From contig CM072513.1 of NCBI GenBank assembly GCA_036898135.1, forward strand, positions 81,568,820 through 81,632,819: DNA of 64,000 nucleotides, read 5' to 3'. The notes below the pieces were generated by a model. That model ran no database searches and was not told the origin of the DNA. It saw only the letters and a program-made list of their open reading frames with translations. Position 1 is the stretch's first letter, and each line of letters begins with the position of its first letter. Shown piece after piece: positions 9,804 to 19,905 of this stretch. The position numbers and the translations under genes were made by a program. Source of the stretch: Oncomelania hupensis (taxonomy: Eukaryota > Mollusca > Gastropoda > Littorinimorpha > Pomatiopsidae).

Positions 9804-11174
9804 GCCTAGTGCTGGCTGTATTTGTGTAACCAGTACAGACTAGTGCGTGCTGGCTGTATGTGTGTTACCAGTACAGACTAGTGCGTGCTGGCTGTATGTG
9901 TGTTACCAGTACAGACTAGTGCGTGCTGGGTGTGTTTGTGTAACCGGTACAGACTAGTGCATGCTGGCTGTATTTGTGTTACAAGTACAGACTAGTGCGT
10001 GCTGGGTGTATTTATGTAACCGGTACAGACTAGTTGGCCTGGCGGTATTTGTGTAAGCGGTATAGATTAGTCGGGCTGGCTGTATTTGTGTAACCAGTAC
10101 AGACTAGTCGGGCTGGCGGTATTTGTGTAACCAGTACAGACTAGTCGGGCTGGCTGTATTTGTGTAACCAGTACAGACTAGTCGGGCTGGCTGTATTTGT
10201 GTAACCAGTATAGATTAGTCGGGCTGGCTGTATTTGTGTAACTGGTACAGACTAAGCGGGCTGGCGGTATTTGTGTAACCGGTACAGACTAGTCAGGCTG
10301 GCTGTATTTGTGTAACCGGTACAGACTAGTCGGGATTGGCTGTATTTGTGTAACCGGTACAGACTAAGCGGGCTGGCGGTATTTGTGTAACCGGTACAGA
10401 CTAGTCAGGCTGGCTGTATTTGTGTAACCGGTACAGACTAGTCGGGATTGGCTGTATTTGTGTAACCGGTACAGACTAGTCGGGTTGGCGGTATTTGTGT
10501 AACCGGTACAGACTATTCGGGCTGGCTGTATTTGTGTAACCGGTACAGACTAGTCAGGCTGGCTGGATTTGTGTAACCAGTACAGACTAGTCGGGCTGGC
10601 AGTATTTGTGTAACCGGTACAGACTAGTGCGTGCTGGGTGTATTTGTGTAACCAGTACAGACTAGTCGGGCTGGCTGTATTTGTGTAACCGGTACAGACT
10701 AGTCGGGTTGGCTGTATTTGTGTAACCGGTACAGACTAGTCGGGCTGGCTGTATTTGTGTAACCGGTACAGACTAGTCGGGTTGGCGGTATTTGTGTAAC
10801 CGGTACAGACTAGTCGGGCTGGCTGTATTTGTGTAACCGGTACAGACTAGTCGGGTTGGCGGTATTTGTGTAACCGGTACAGACTAGTCGGGCTGGCTGT
10901 ATTTGTGTAACCGGTACAGACTATTCGGGCTAGCGGTATTTGTGTAACCGGTACAGACTAGTGTATGCTGGGTGTATTTGTGTAACCGATACAGACTAGT
11001 CGGGCTGGCGGTATTTGTGTAACCAGTATAGATTAGTCAGGCTGGCTGTATTTGTGTAACCGGTACAGACTATTCGGGCTGGCTGTATTTGTGTAACCGG
11101 TACAGACTATTCGGGCTGGCTGTATTTGTGTAACCAGTACAGACTAGTCGGGCTAGCGGTATTTGTGTAACCGG
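9804..11174. repeat. 37-bp VNTR expanded inside a SINE (~36 copies)
   Basis: The unit is about 37 bp, built on 'ctggctgtatttgtgtaac' plus 'cggtacagactagtcggg', with frequent 1-2 base variants (cggt/cagt, gtgcgtg/tcggg). Unit segments resemble two parts of the SINE body ('gtgcatgctgggtgtgttc' and 'cacagactagacctcgg'). The array is bounded by the two halves of one minus-strand SINE copy, so it very probably grew from SINE sequence. Confidence 0.85.
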
Positions 11175-11212
11175 TACAGACTAGACTTCGTTTTATATTC
11201 TCATCGGAATGA
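11175..11212 (-). mobile_element. SINE copy, distal part (minus strand)
   Basis: 'cagactagacttcg', 'tttatattctcatcggaa' align with the SINE body (cagactagacctcgg, tttatactctcatctgaa). It is the other half of the copy that begins at 9640; similarity fades after about 11212. Confidence 0.7.
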
Positions 11213-11965
11213 GTTGACTCAATAACAATGTTATCCTTTAAAGCACTTCCGACAATCCAAAACTGATCAGTAGTTGTCCCAAAATAACCAACTGCGCATT
11301 GTTTAAGAACTAATGACACCGAAAAAAAACTAATTTATTACTAGACATTAGAAAGTCATTATAACCCAGTTAGATAATTACGTTAACTTCATGGGGATGA
11401 TACATAAATAATATAACCAAGCCTGTAAACACAAATGCCATTTTCAGCTGATTTTAATTTAGTGGTAAAGTCAGCACATGACAGTAGGAGGTCTTTTAGC
11501 GTAGACATGTTAAAACATTGACACCCACTCCTGCACTACTCATACCATTACCCATACAGTACAGAACCATCCGACCTTGTCGTGGCGTTCTTGTGTCTGA
11601 TACAACTTTCTGGATCAATACAGTAAAATCATTCATCCATGACTTATTCATTATTAATACTTCAATAAATGTCTTCCACTCCTCTCTGTGTCGCTCTTCA
11701 ACCACGTGATTATATGTACGTGCCCCCTCAAACTCTTCCCCTCTCTCTTTCTCCCTTTTTCTCCCTCCCCTTCTCTTTCTCCTTCCTCTCTCTCTCTTCT
11801 TTTCCCACTCCACCACAAAAGCACACACATTTAGATGTTTTATTTTTGTGTCCAGCATGAACATTGTATTGCACTCAGAAAAATGACAATGATCGAAGTT
11901 AGTGAAATATTGATTACTAAAAAGCACACTGCAACGCCGTCTAGGGTGGGAATGATTTTTTTTTA
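11213..11965. other. Non-coding stretch
   Basis: Pyrimidine-rich sequence (CT-rich at ~11735-11805) and AT-rich DNA; no gene recognised. Confidence 0.45.
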
Positions 11966-12115
11966 AACAAACAACACACCATGAGTGGGGGTATGTGTCC
12001 ATAACGTACCATGATTGAGGCATGTGATTACAACACACCATGAGTGGGGGAGGGGTGTTTACAACGTACCATGATTGAGGCATGTGATTACAACACACCA
12101 TGAGTGGGGGGTATG
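11966..12115. repeat. 60-bp minisatellite, left block
   Basis: The ~60-bp units alternate 'acaacacaccatgagtgggg' with 'gtaccatgattgaggcatgt'. The array is interrupted by the Gypsy element at 12116-17741 and resumes at 17742. The element's duplicated target GTATG lies inside the unit. Confidence 0.85.
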
Positions 12116-12719
12116 TGTTACACTCGGTTTGATGATGGTGTTTTTCTTTATCAGCCCCAATGCTGAAGTACTGATGAGTGTAGCTCAGATTCGTTTATTC
12201 ACGCAACCCGCTCAAGCAGCATACAAGTCACTAAGTCGACGTATGAAGTTTTCCACTTTTTATTCAGCACACACCAACAACTGCATACAATTCTCAGCTC
12301 AACTCAACAACTTTCACAGCAACTCTTTTCACAACACACAAAGCATCGAATATATAAGTTTTTCTATCCTTCGAGATGACGACAGTTTGTTCTAGAAATG
12401 ACGCATTACAACTAACCAATCAGAATTAAAGATCGTCATCACTGACTTACGTCATTCATCTCTCCACACATACCCCGAACCTTCTCTTACTTCGACAATC
12501 GTCCCGAAACTTCGATCGATAGTAAACAAGGAGATCCAGAGTATTCTCCGACAATATCGACCAACGAAAATTATCCACGTTATACAAAGCCTCTCCTAAC
12601 AACAATGCAAACTCAAATCAAAGGTAAATAAACTCCATTATTGAATACTTTGCAAAACGAAACGATTAGATCTATCGTGCGCGCTTCCGACATACTTTCG
12701 TTCGCGTTTCAACGTAACA
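12116..12719 (-). repeat. 3' LTR of the Gypsy element
   Basis: The LTR is 604 bp. Compared with the other LTR it lacks 12 bp (TAGTGGATTCAG, after 'ctttatcag'), and I noticed one substitution (aagtttt versus aatttttt near 12357). The 12-bp difference is flanked by a short 'tcag' repeat, consistent with slippage. Confidence 0.9.
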
Positions 12720-12735
12720 TAACCCCCCACTCAAG
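12720..12735 (-). other. Polypurine tract of the Gypsy element
   Basis: On the minus strand the sequence just before the 3' LTR reads gagtggggggtta, the expected place and composition for the plus-strand primer. Confidence 0.6.
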
Positions 12736-13032
12736 AAGAAATTTACCTAATTTCTTTCAACAACGTTGAAACGTAATGCACAAACAAAGTTCAGAATTAA
12801 AACTTATTTCGGACTGTCTGAACACTGTCAATGTTCTCAGCTCATTCACACAAAGTTTCTCATCTGCAAGTCTTTCTGGATACTGTCAATGTTCACAGTT
12901 CATTCACACAGAGTCAATGTTTCTCATCTGCAAATCTTTCTGGATACTGTCAATGTTCACAGATCATTTACCCAGTCAACGTTTTTCATTTTCAAGTCTG
13001 TCATTACCAATACTCTTAGTTCATCCACACAG
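12736..13032. repeat. Imperfect ~60-bp repeats in the Gypsy 3' untranslated region
   Basis: Three to four degenerate units contain 'tactgtcaatgttcacag' and 'tttctcatctgcaa'. They lie between the last coding remnant and the 3' LTR; the overlapping open frames are artefacts of the repeats. Confidence 0.65.
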
Positions 13033-14280
13033 TCAATATTCTTTCAACCGCAAGGAAACGACGCCCTCGTCAGTTGCGGTCGTCATCGGCCCAGGGTCAA
13101 AGACGACGATCACGTGGGCTTTCCTGGAGTCAGTGCATCCTCCGTTGTCTTTTTCTTCCGTCGGATGTCCGACGCAGTCGACGTTGTCAGCTCCAAGAAT
13201 GCATTCGCTGGGTCTCACGGTCAGGTTGGCTTCTGCGGGACGGTGGAACAGCTCCCTCGAGGTCTGCAGATGCTCCTTCCAGGTCTGGGTGTGGACTTCA
13301 TGTTCGACCAAAGTCGTAGAGCCTGGGACATCACTGAAGCTATGGGGAAATTCGCCCATAAGGTCCTTGAGCTCCAACTTTTGACCTTCCGTCAAGCCTG
13401 GTCCTAGCTTAACATCATCGATGCCTTCTTTGCTGTGGAAGTCTCCAAGTTCCAACAGTTCTTCGCTGTCAAAGCTGTCGTCGGTCACAGCTGCTGTTGC
13501 TGCATGCACAGTCTCTGATGGCCTTTCCACGTACAGCTTAAGGAGGTTGGCGTGGTATATCTTGGAATGCTGGCCGACCTTCACCTTGTAGTCGTTGATT
13601 CCCACCACGGTCTCCACTTCGTACGGGCCTTTCCACTGCATCAGCAACTTATTATGATCAGTAGGTAGCAGCACCAGCACTTTGTTGCCAGGTTTGAACT
13701 TCCTGTTCACAGCCCTACGATCGTAGTAGTGCTTTCCACAGTCCTGAGACTTCTTCAGGTTTTCTCTGGCTATCTCGAGAGTCTGCTCCAGCTTCTCCCG
13801 TAGCTCAAACACGTACTGGTAGCTGTTCTTCACCTCTGGGGTGTCTACTTCTTTCGTCCAAAGTTCTTTTAGGATGTGCATCGGCCCTCGGATGGTTCTT
13901 CCGTACAGCAGCTCGAACGGAGAAAAGCCGGTGGACTCCTGCGGCACTTCTCTGTAGGCGAAAAGTAGGGCGTTGATGTAGCGATGCCATTGTCTGGGCT
14001 GCTCGCTGCACAGTTTCTTCAGGGTGGACTTCAGCGTAGCATTGAACTTCTCGACAAGCCCGTTGCACATCGGATGGTAGGGTGTCGTAGTCAAATGCCG
14101 GATGCTCAGCAGTCTGTTGACCTCCTTCATGCAGTCAGAGACGAACTGCGTCCCGAGGTCTGTCAGAATCTCTTCAGGCACTCCAAGTCTACTGAACATG
14201 TCCACTAGTGCCTCTGCTACAGTTTCAGTGTCAATCTTCTTCAGTGGCACTGCTTCTGGGTACCGAGTCGCATAGTCCAC
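13033..14280 (-). pseudogene. Gypsy integrase C-terminal half plus RT remnants
   Basis: The frame is continuous with the upstream one except for the stop at 14302-14304. It starts in the integrase core (LVDYATRYPEAVPL), has the second Asp in LTDLGTQF and the Glu in NGLVEKFNATL, then a GPY/F module (WKGPYEVETVVG). The RT amino-terminal start follows (FSDVPGSTTLVEHEV). It jumps near 13290 straight to the RT thumb region (ELFHRPAEANLTVRPSECIL), so the fingers and palm with the YxDD box are missing. A second break near 13160 removes everything up to the 3' UTR, including RNase H. Both joins look like internal deletions. Confidence 0.75.
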
Positions 14281-14304
14281 TAAAGTCAGTACCCACCGAT
14301 GACC

Positions 14305-16542
14305 TTATTCACTCGGAGGTCTTATTTCGCCGATTAAGTCTAAGGCCACCCTCTTGAAAGGTCGGTCGATCAAAGGCATCCTCTGCATAGGCACTTTCGG
14401 GACCCTTCCTCGAGGTATGGTCTTCTGGCAAATGTCACATGATCGGCAGAAACGGCTGACGTCCGCATGAAGTCCTGGCCAGTAGAACACCGCCTGGATT
14501 CTATCCGACGTCTTCTTGATACCCAGGTGACCTCCCATGATTGAGTCATGCGCTACTTCCATCACCTGGCGCCTTAGGGGTAACGGTACCAAGACTTGAC
14601 GTAGTGGTTTCCCTCCGTTGACCCTCGGGTGCTGGAAGATTCGGTACAGGATCTTGGCCTTCACCTCAAAATAGACCGTACCACTGCCCTTGGTCACGTG
14701 GTCTTGGCGGTTCCTGTACTTGTTTAAAGTGCTGTCAGCTTCCTGGAGCTGGATCAGTTTATCTCTGTCCACGATGGCAGCTTTGGAGTTGTCGGCGACC
14801 TTCAGTGGCGTAGACGTCTTGTCTCTTTTGGCCTGGGCCCTGGTAGTGACAGCACCGACGATCTCTGGTCGGCAGGGCTGAGCCGGAGTAGCCACATTGT
14901 CCCGTAGCAGCTCTGAAAGGTCTCCATCGGGAAATGGCAATGGATCCTCCTCTACAACTTCGACGCGTTGGGTTGAGGCAGGACTCCACTCTGGATCGGG
15001 GTCGTCGGGTCGTCTCGCGCCGTCGATATTCCCGATCATCAAATCATACAGCGGCTTCTTCAGGCAAACCGCTTCGACTTCGCCTATGTAGAAAGGGGTG
15101 TTGACATGAATTTTTGCAACTGGCGCTTTCACACATTTGCTGTCGGCCATGAGTGTCCATTTAGAATCGCCAGTGAATTGTTCTTTAGCGATTAGGTCTT
15201 CTCTGACGATGACCCCACTGCAGCCAGAGTCTCTTAAAACAGTCACTTCATGATTTCCGACGCGTCCCTTTGAAACAGGCATGTTCTGGACGGTCACAGC
15301 TGCGCTGGCGACGACGGGGATGGATTTTCCGTTGGCAAGGAGAAGTTGGCCATCGGTCATGCACTCTTGCACGTCCGCAGGAGTAGCTGTGCGCTTGGTA
15401 TCACTCGGAAGAATGACGCTCCCGCCGCACACTTGATGGTCAGATCTACTGTTTTGCCGTTGATTGGAGACCCGCCTCTGCCGGTTGCCCGCCGCTGCAT
15501 TGTCCGTACTGCTCCGCTGTCCGCTACTCTTGTTTTGAGGACAGTTAGCCGCTCTGTGGTCTGTAGCGTTGCAGGTGAAACAGCCTCTTGAATGCCCTTC
15601 CCTGGGAGGAGGCGTGGAGTCAGTGTGTCTCTGGCTCGTCTGGATCTGGTTCCCATGGCTTGCCGTCTTCTGAAAGTGTTTCGTCGCGCTGGGTGGCCCC
15701 AACGTTTTCTCATGAGCGATGAGATATCTTTCAGCAGCCTCAGCAACGTCTTTTAGCGTCTGCAACTTTTGTATTTCCAAGTGGATCGCGAGGTCCTTAG
15801 GGCAGGCGTTGAGTAATTGTTCCCTCACGATCAGCTCATGGAGACTCTCGTAAGTCTTCCCTTTGCCTGATAATTCCACCCACTTGTGTAGGTATGATGA
15901 CAGGCGCTCCACAAATTGCTTTGGTGTCTCGTCTGACAAAGGCCGGCATTCACGAAAGCGTTGACGGTAGCCCTTTTCTGTAAAGTTGTAGCACTGCAAT
16001 AGGGCCGCTTTCAAAACGTCGTAGTCTTTGGCGTCATTATTCGACAGTCTACTGTAGACATCGAGCGCCTTCCCCGTCAGTAGTGCGCTGAGTATGATCG
16101 CCCAGTCTTGACGTTGCCATTTAGCGCTTTCGGCGAACCTTTCGAACCTCGCCAGATAGCTGTCGATCTGGTCCTTATCGTCGACGAATGTTGGCAATTT
16201 TGGAGCTTTGAAGTCGCTGATAAGGTGTGGCGCGCGCTGCTGTTGTTGGATGCGCGCCATTTCTAACTGGAATTGACGCTCAGCCTCTAATCGTCTCTCT
16301 TCCATCTCGTCACGTCGACGCTTTTCTTCTCTTTCTTCTTGGCGACGCTGCGCTTCGAGTTCTCTTTCTTCACGGCGACGCTGCTCTTCTAATTCTCTTT
16401 CTTCACGCCGACGCTGCTCTTCTCTTTCTTGACGCTGCAGTTCAATTTCTCTTTCTTGTATTCTTTCCTGAGACTTGACGTACTCCGTCAGCTGCTTGCC
16501 TTTTAGATTCATTTCAACTCCTTTCTGCCAGAAATCAGCCAT
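14305..16542 (-). CDS. Gypsy Gag-protease-integrase (N-terminal) polyprotein
   Basis: The 745-residue frame starts MADFWQKG. Residues ~20-95 are an extreme Glu/Arg/Gln coiled coil. A Gag core follows (FKAPKLPTFVDD at ~113 to ~285), of the type from which SCAN domains descend. Next is a CCHC knuckle (CFTCNATDHRAANC, ~322-335) and an aspartic protease with Asp-Ser-Gly in VLRDSGCSGVIV (~434). The integrase HHCC zinc region is at ~655-700 (HLGIKKTSDR ... CDICQ), and the core starts with Asp in ALDLIGE. Translation stops at TAA 14302-14304 between the first two catalytic Asp residues. The next codons match integrase in the same frame, so this is a nonsense change, probably of a Lys codon. Confidence 0.8.
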   Translation of the reverse strand: MADFWQKGVEMNLKGKQLTEYVKSQERIQEREIELQRQEREEQRRREERELEEQRRREERELEAQRRQEEREEKRRRDEMEERRLEAERQFQLEMARIQQQQRAPHLISDFKAPKLPTFVDDKDQIDSYLARFERFAESAKWQRQDWAIILSALLTGKALDVYSRLSNNDAKDYDVLKAALLQCYNFTEKGYRQRFRECRPLSDETPKQFVERLSSYLHKWVELSGKGKTYESLHELIVREQLLNACPKDLAIHLEIQKLQTLKDVAEAAERYLIAHEKTLGPPSATKHFQKTASHGNQIQTSQRHTDSTPPPREGHSRGCFTCNATDHRAANCPQNKSSGQRSSTDNAAAGNRQRRVSNQRQNSRSDHQVCGGSVILPSDTKRTATPADVQECMTDGQLLLANGKSIPVVASAAVTVQNMPVSKGRVGNHEVTVLRDSGCSGVIVREDLIAKEQFTGDSKWTLMADSKCVKAPVAKIHVNTPFYIGEVEAVCLKKPLYDLMIGNIDGARRPDDPDPEWSPASTQRVEVVEEDPLPFPDGDLSELLRDNVATPAQPCRPEIVGAVTTRAQAKRDKTSTPLKVADNSKAAIVDRDKLIQLQEADSTLNKYRNRQDHVTKGSGTVYFEVKAKILYRIFQHPRVNGGKPLRQVLVPLPLRRQVMEVAHDSIMGGHLGIKKTSDRIQAVFYWPGLHADVSRFCRSCDICQKTIPRGRVPKVPMQRMPLIDRPFKRVALDLIGEIRPPSE

Positions 16543-17100
16543 CTTGATGCTTCTGGAAAGTTCTTTTCTGGAAAGTTCTTTTCTGGAAAGTTCTTTTTCT
16601 AGAAAGTTCTTTTTCTAGAAAGTTCTTGACTGTAGAGTTCTTTTTTTTTCTGGAAAGTTCTTGAATGTGCTGTACCTTTCTAGACTGTTCTAGAACAGCA
16701 CGCTTTCTGCAGTAGCGCTGATGCTTGTCACTAGTCGCTTTCGCTGACGCAGGCCGCGCTGTCCTCGTCTTATGCGACGCTGCACCACGCTGGTGTTGAT
16801 GTATACGCTCCTGTGCTGAAGTAGACGCGACGTCCACTCGTCGCTCTCTCTAATACTGGTGATGTAGCTCCGAGACTGTCCCTCGACGTAGTCTTACGGC
16901 AGCCACGTAGTCCTGATCTGTTGTTCGCTCACGAAGCAACTCTTCAGCGACTACACGCCCTTGCAGTCAACCCGAACCTATCGGTGATGTAGTCCCAGTA
17001 TGTTGGCCCCTCTCGACGCAACTCGTTGGCGGCTACCCTCGATGACTGCCTCTCGTAACGTTGACTCGCTTGTTGTAGCAGTTGAACCCTTGGCTATGGC
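16543..17100 (-). other. Gypsy 5' leader
   Basis: This is the untranslated region between the primer-binding site and the Gag start. The proximal part carries the HSE array. The rest is GC-moderate sequence with no further coding signal beyond a short in-frame extension. Confidence 0.6.
16551..16695. promoter_or_regulatory. Array of heat-shock-element motifs in the Gypsy leader
   Basis: Six perfect three-part HSEs of the form TTCnnGAAnnTTC occur at 16551-16563, 16566-16578, 16581-16593, 16597-16609, 16613-16625 and 16648-16660. The last extends to a fourth half-site (GAA at 16663-16665). A seventh, degenerate cluster lies at 16678-16695. The motif is HSF's known binding pattern and works in either orientation. 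The array is built from ~15-bp tandem units between the 5' LTR and the Gag start. Whether HSF binds is inference. Confidence 0.7.
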
Positions 17101-17122
17101 GTGAATCCCGGCTTGGCCCCCA
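17101..17122 (-). other. Primer-binding site of the Gypsy element
   Basis: On the minus strand, 3 bases after the 5' LTR, the sequence reads TGGGGGCCAAGCCGGGATT. It is complementary to a tRNA 3' end finishing GGCCCCCA and resembles tRNA-Pro-type sites. The tRNA identity is a guess. Confidence 0.65.
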
Positions 17123-17125
17123 AAA

Positions 17126-17741
17126 TGTTACACTCGGTTTGATGATGGTGTTTTTCTTTATCAGTAGTGGATTCAGCCCCAATGCTGAAGTACTGATGAG
17201 TGTAGCTCAGATTCGTTTATTCACGCAACCCGCTCAAGCAGCATACAAGTCACTAAGTCGACGTATGAAGTTTTCCACTTTTTATTCAGCACACACCAAC
17301 AACTGCATACAATTCTCAGCTCAACTCAACAACTTTCACAGCAACTCTTTTCACAACACACAAAGCATCGAATATATAATTTTTTCTATCCTTCGAGATG
17401 ACGACAGTTTGTTCTAGAAATGACGCATTACAACTAACCAATCAGAATTAAAGATCGTCATCACTGACTTACGTCATTCATCTCTCCACACATACCCCGA
17501 ACCTTCTCTTACTTCGACAATCGTCCCGAAACTTCGATCGATAGTAAACAAGGAGATCCAGAGTATTCTCCGACAATATCGACCAACGAAAATTATCCAC
17601 GTTATACAAAGCCTCTCCTAACAACAATGCAAACTCAAATCAAAGGTAAATAAACTCCATTATTGAATACTTTGCAAAACGAAACGATTAGATCTATCGT
17701 GCGCGCTTCCGACATACTTTCGTTCGCGTTTCAACGTAACA
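17126..17741 (-). repeat. 5' LTR of the Gypsy element
   Basis: The 616-bp LTR is nearly identical to the copy at 12116-12719. A TATA-like stretch (ttatatatt on the minus strand, ~17368-17377) may be the core promoter. Confidence 0.9.
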
Positions 17742-17930
17742 GTATGTGTCCACAGCGTACCATGATTGAGGCATGTGATTACAACACACCACGAGTGGGG
17801 GGGTGTGTCCACAACGTACCATGATTGAGGCATGTGATTACAAAATACCTGGAGTGGAGGTATGTGTCCACAACGTACCATGATAGAGGCATGTGATTAC
17901 AACACACCATGAGTGAGGGCATGGGGACCG
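17742..17930. repeat. 60-bp minisatellite, right block
   Basis: It continues the array at 11966-12115 after the Gypsy insertion, with the same alternating half-units and a few variants. Confidence 0.85.
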
Positions 17931-18048
17931 CCTGCGCGCTGCACACAGATGTACACAAAACCCATGCCGATGTCTGCGATCACTACGTTACTACAAAGTG
18001 TCAGGGACAGTAATAGAGGGAAGCAGACATTCCAGCAGCCAATGAAAC

Positions 18049-18106
18049 GCTACCAGCAGAGGAGCCATATGCTGTACAATACTGTGTCACTCAGTTGCTT
18101 TCTCTT

Positions 18107-18165
<59 letters not shown>

Positions 18166-18189
18166 CAGCAGAGGAGCCATATGCTGTAC

Positions 18190-18236
<47 letters not shown>

Positions 18237-18240
18237 CCTC
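18049..18240. repeat. (CT)n tracts separated by a duplicated 33-bp segment
   Basis: The segment starting 'taccagcagaggagccatat' occurs before and again between two CT tracts (18107-18162 and 18195-18240), so the tract and its flank were duplicated together. Confidence 0.8.
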
Positions 18241-19789
18241 TCTGCTTCTAGAACTGTAAAAGAACATTATTTTGGCGTCGTGGGCAGTAGCAATAACGTA
18301 ACAACACATCAACAAATAAAACTGTGGAAGACTTAACTTAAGTACACATAACATCAGTGCTTTTGCTGTCACGTTATTCGAAGTTGAACAAAGTATAATT
18401 AACCCCGGTTACTGCAACAACTAATGGAAAAGAAGCAAAAATAACATTTGACTTTGGCGCCATTTGAAGTTGTACTTCTCTCTCTCTCACTCTCTCTCTC
18501 CTCCTCCTCGTTCTCCCACATTCCGCCAGTTCGTGGTGGTGGTAAAGTTAGCTGTACAGTACGTGTACGTAATGCTATGTTTGCTTCCACTGAACTATTA
18601 TTGCTGTTGCTACTGACAAAGAAGCTACCTGTTAACGCCGTCAGACCGCAGACTGTACAGAATCTCAGAGGGATGTTTTTGCCCCGTAGCAAACAGCACA
18701 ACGTGCCAACTATTCCCCTTTGTTCAACAAATTGGAGAGAAATGTAGAAAAAAAATAAATCAAACACATCTGCTTGCACAAATACAGAAGGAACCCGATG
18801 AGGCAGCAACTTTACTTTTAGACTATGTAGGGAACATTTTGCCAGTTAATACTTTCTTCGAATGGACGCAGTAACAACAGTACCCTGAAGGAGAAGGAGA
18901 AGAAGAAAAAATGCTACGTCTACCTAACAGAGACTAAACCATATATCATGAAACGGACACAGAAAAGAAGTCGTTTGACTCGCTGTATGGATTCACACAG
19001 TGAAAACATGTTGGGTGTAATCAGTTTGACATGCAATCCTCCACAGATGATAATTGTGAAAAGAAACATAAAACTGTCTATTCGTTTTCTCTATCAACTA
19101 CATTCAAACATTACCCACCCACATCCGCAATAATTCTAATAAAATATGCTTCATAAATGTCACGTCAACGGCCGACCACTGGAATGAGGAACAAATCCTT
19201 ACGGAAGCCATCTATGTTTAAGCCGTTTCCGTACGACGTGAACCAGCCTTGATGTCCACCGCCACGTAGTGCAAGGGTCAAAGAGGCGAGCAACAAAGAG
19301 CGAGAAAAACTAAGCAAACATTATGCAGAAGGGCCAGACATGCCCGTTTTTAAGCTTCACTCTCGCTACTAGAAGTCTGTGAGTTGCAGCCTAATTGTTC
19401 ACAGGCCACAGCCTAATTGTTCACAGGCCACCGCCATCTGCCACGGCCACTCTAGCTCTCTTTTATCGTCAAGGGAGGTAAGTAGTGGGGCTCTCTATAC
19501 CGGAAGTACAGATTGCCGTACACTGCCTTATCACTTATGACCTCATGCTAAAGGTGACCCGTGACCTCCTTTAACCCACTGACCACAAATTTCTATCTTC
19601 CTGCCCTTGTGGGACCACTTCGTACAGCCCCATGATGATCAAACCGAAATTATCCTATTCAATCACACTATGACTGAATATTATCAGCGCCCGCCATTCC
19701 AAAGTCAGGTAGCGCTGTCATAGTCAATGAACGCGGTGCCATTAAAGCAGTCAGTCACGACGGTTGAAATGGGAATCGCCCGAAACTGT
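18241..19789. other. Non-coding stretch
   Basis: CT-rich patch at 18476-18510; a 23-bp direct duplication (cagcctaattgttcacaggc) at ~19388-19432. No gene is recognised. Confidence 0.45.
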
Positions 19790-19905
19790 AAACTGTGTGC
19801 TCCCATCACTGACAACCATACCATTGACAACCCTACCCTTGACAACCCTAACAACCCTACCCATGATAAATCTATCCACCACAACCCTAACCATGACAGT
19901 AAACA
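19790..19905. repeat. Small block of the 30-bp satellite family
   Basis: 'tgacaaccctacccttgaca' and relatives match the unit of the array at 20480-21765. It is separated from that array by the insertion-like segment 19906-20450. Confidence 0.6.

Larger units (their letters stand above)
12116..17741 (-). mobile_element. Gmr1-like Gypsy LTR retrotransposon, RT-deleted, recent insertion
   Basis: The element has matched LTRs that begin TGTTAC and end GTAACA, and a 5-bp target duplication GTATG (12111-12115 and 17742-17746). A primer-binding site and a purine tract are in the right places. Coding order on the minus strand is gag, zinc knuckle, protease, integrase, GPY module, then RT remnants. 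Integrase upstream of RT is the diagnostic order of the Gmr1 group of Gypsy. The RT palm and the RNase H are missing and the integrase core carries a stop. The LTRs are almost identical, so this defective copy inserted recently and must have used enzymes supplied by another copy. Confidence 0.85.

Noticed and set aside
11496..12101. 201-residue minus-strand frame
   Set aside because: Half of it is the 60-bp minisatellite and the rest is low-complexity Arg/Glu; no family recognised.
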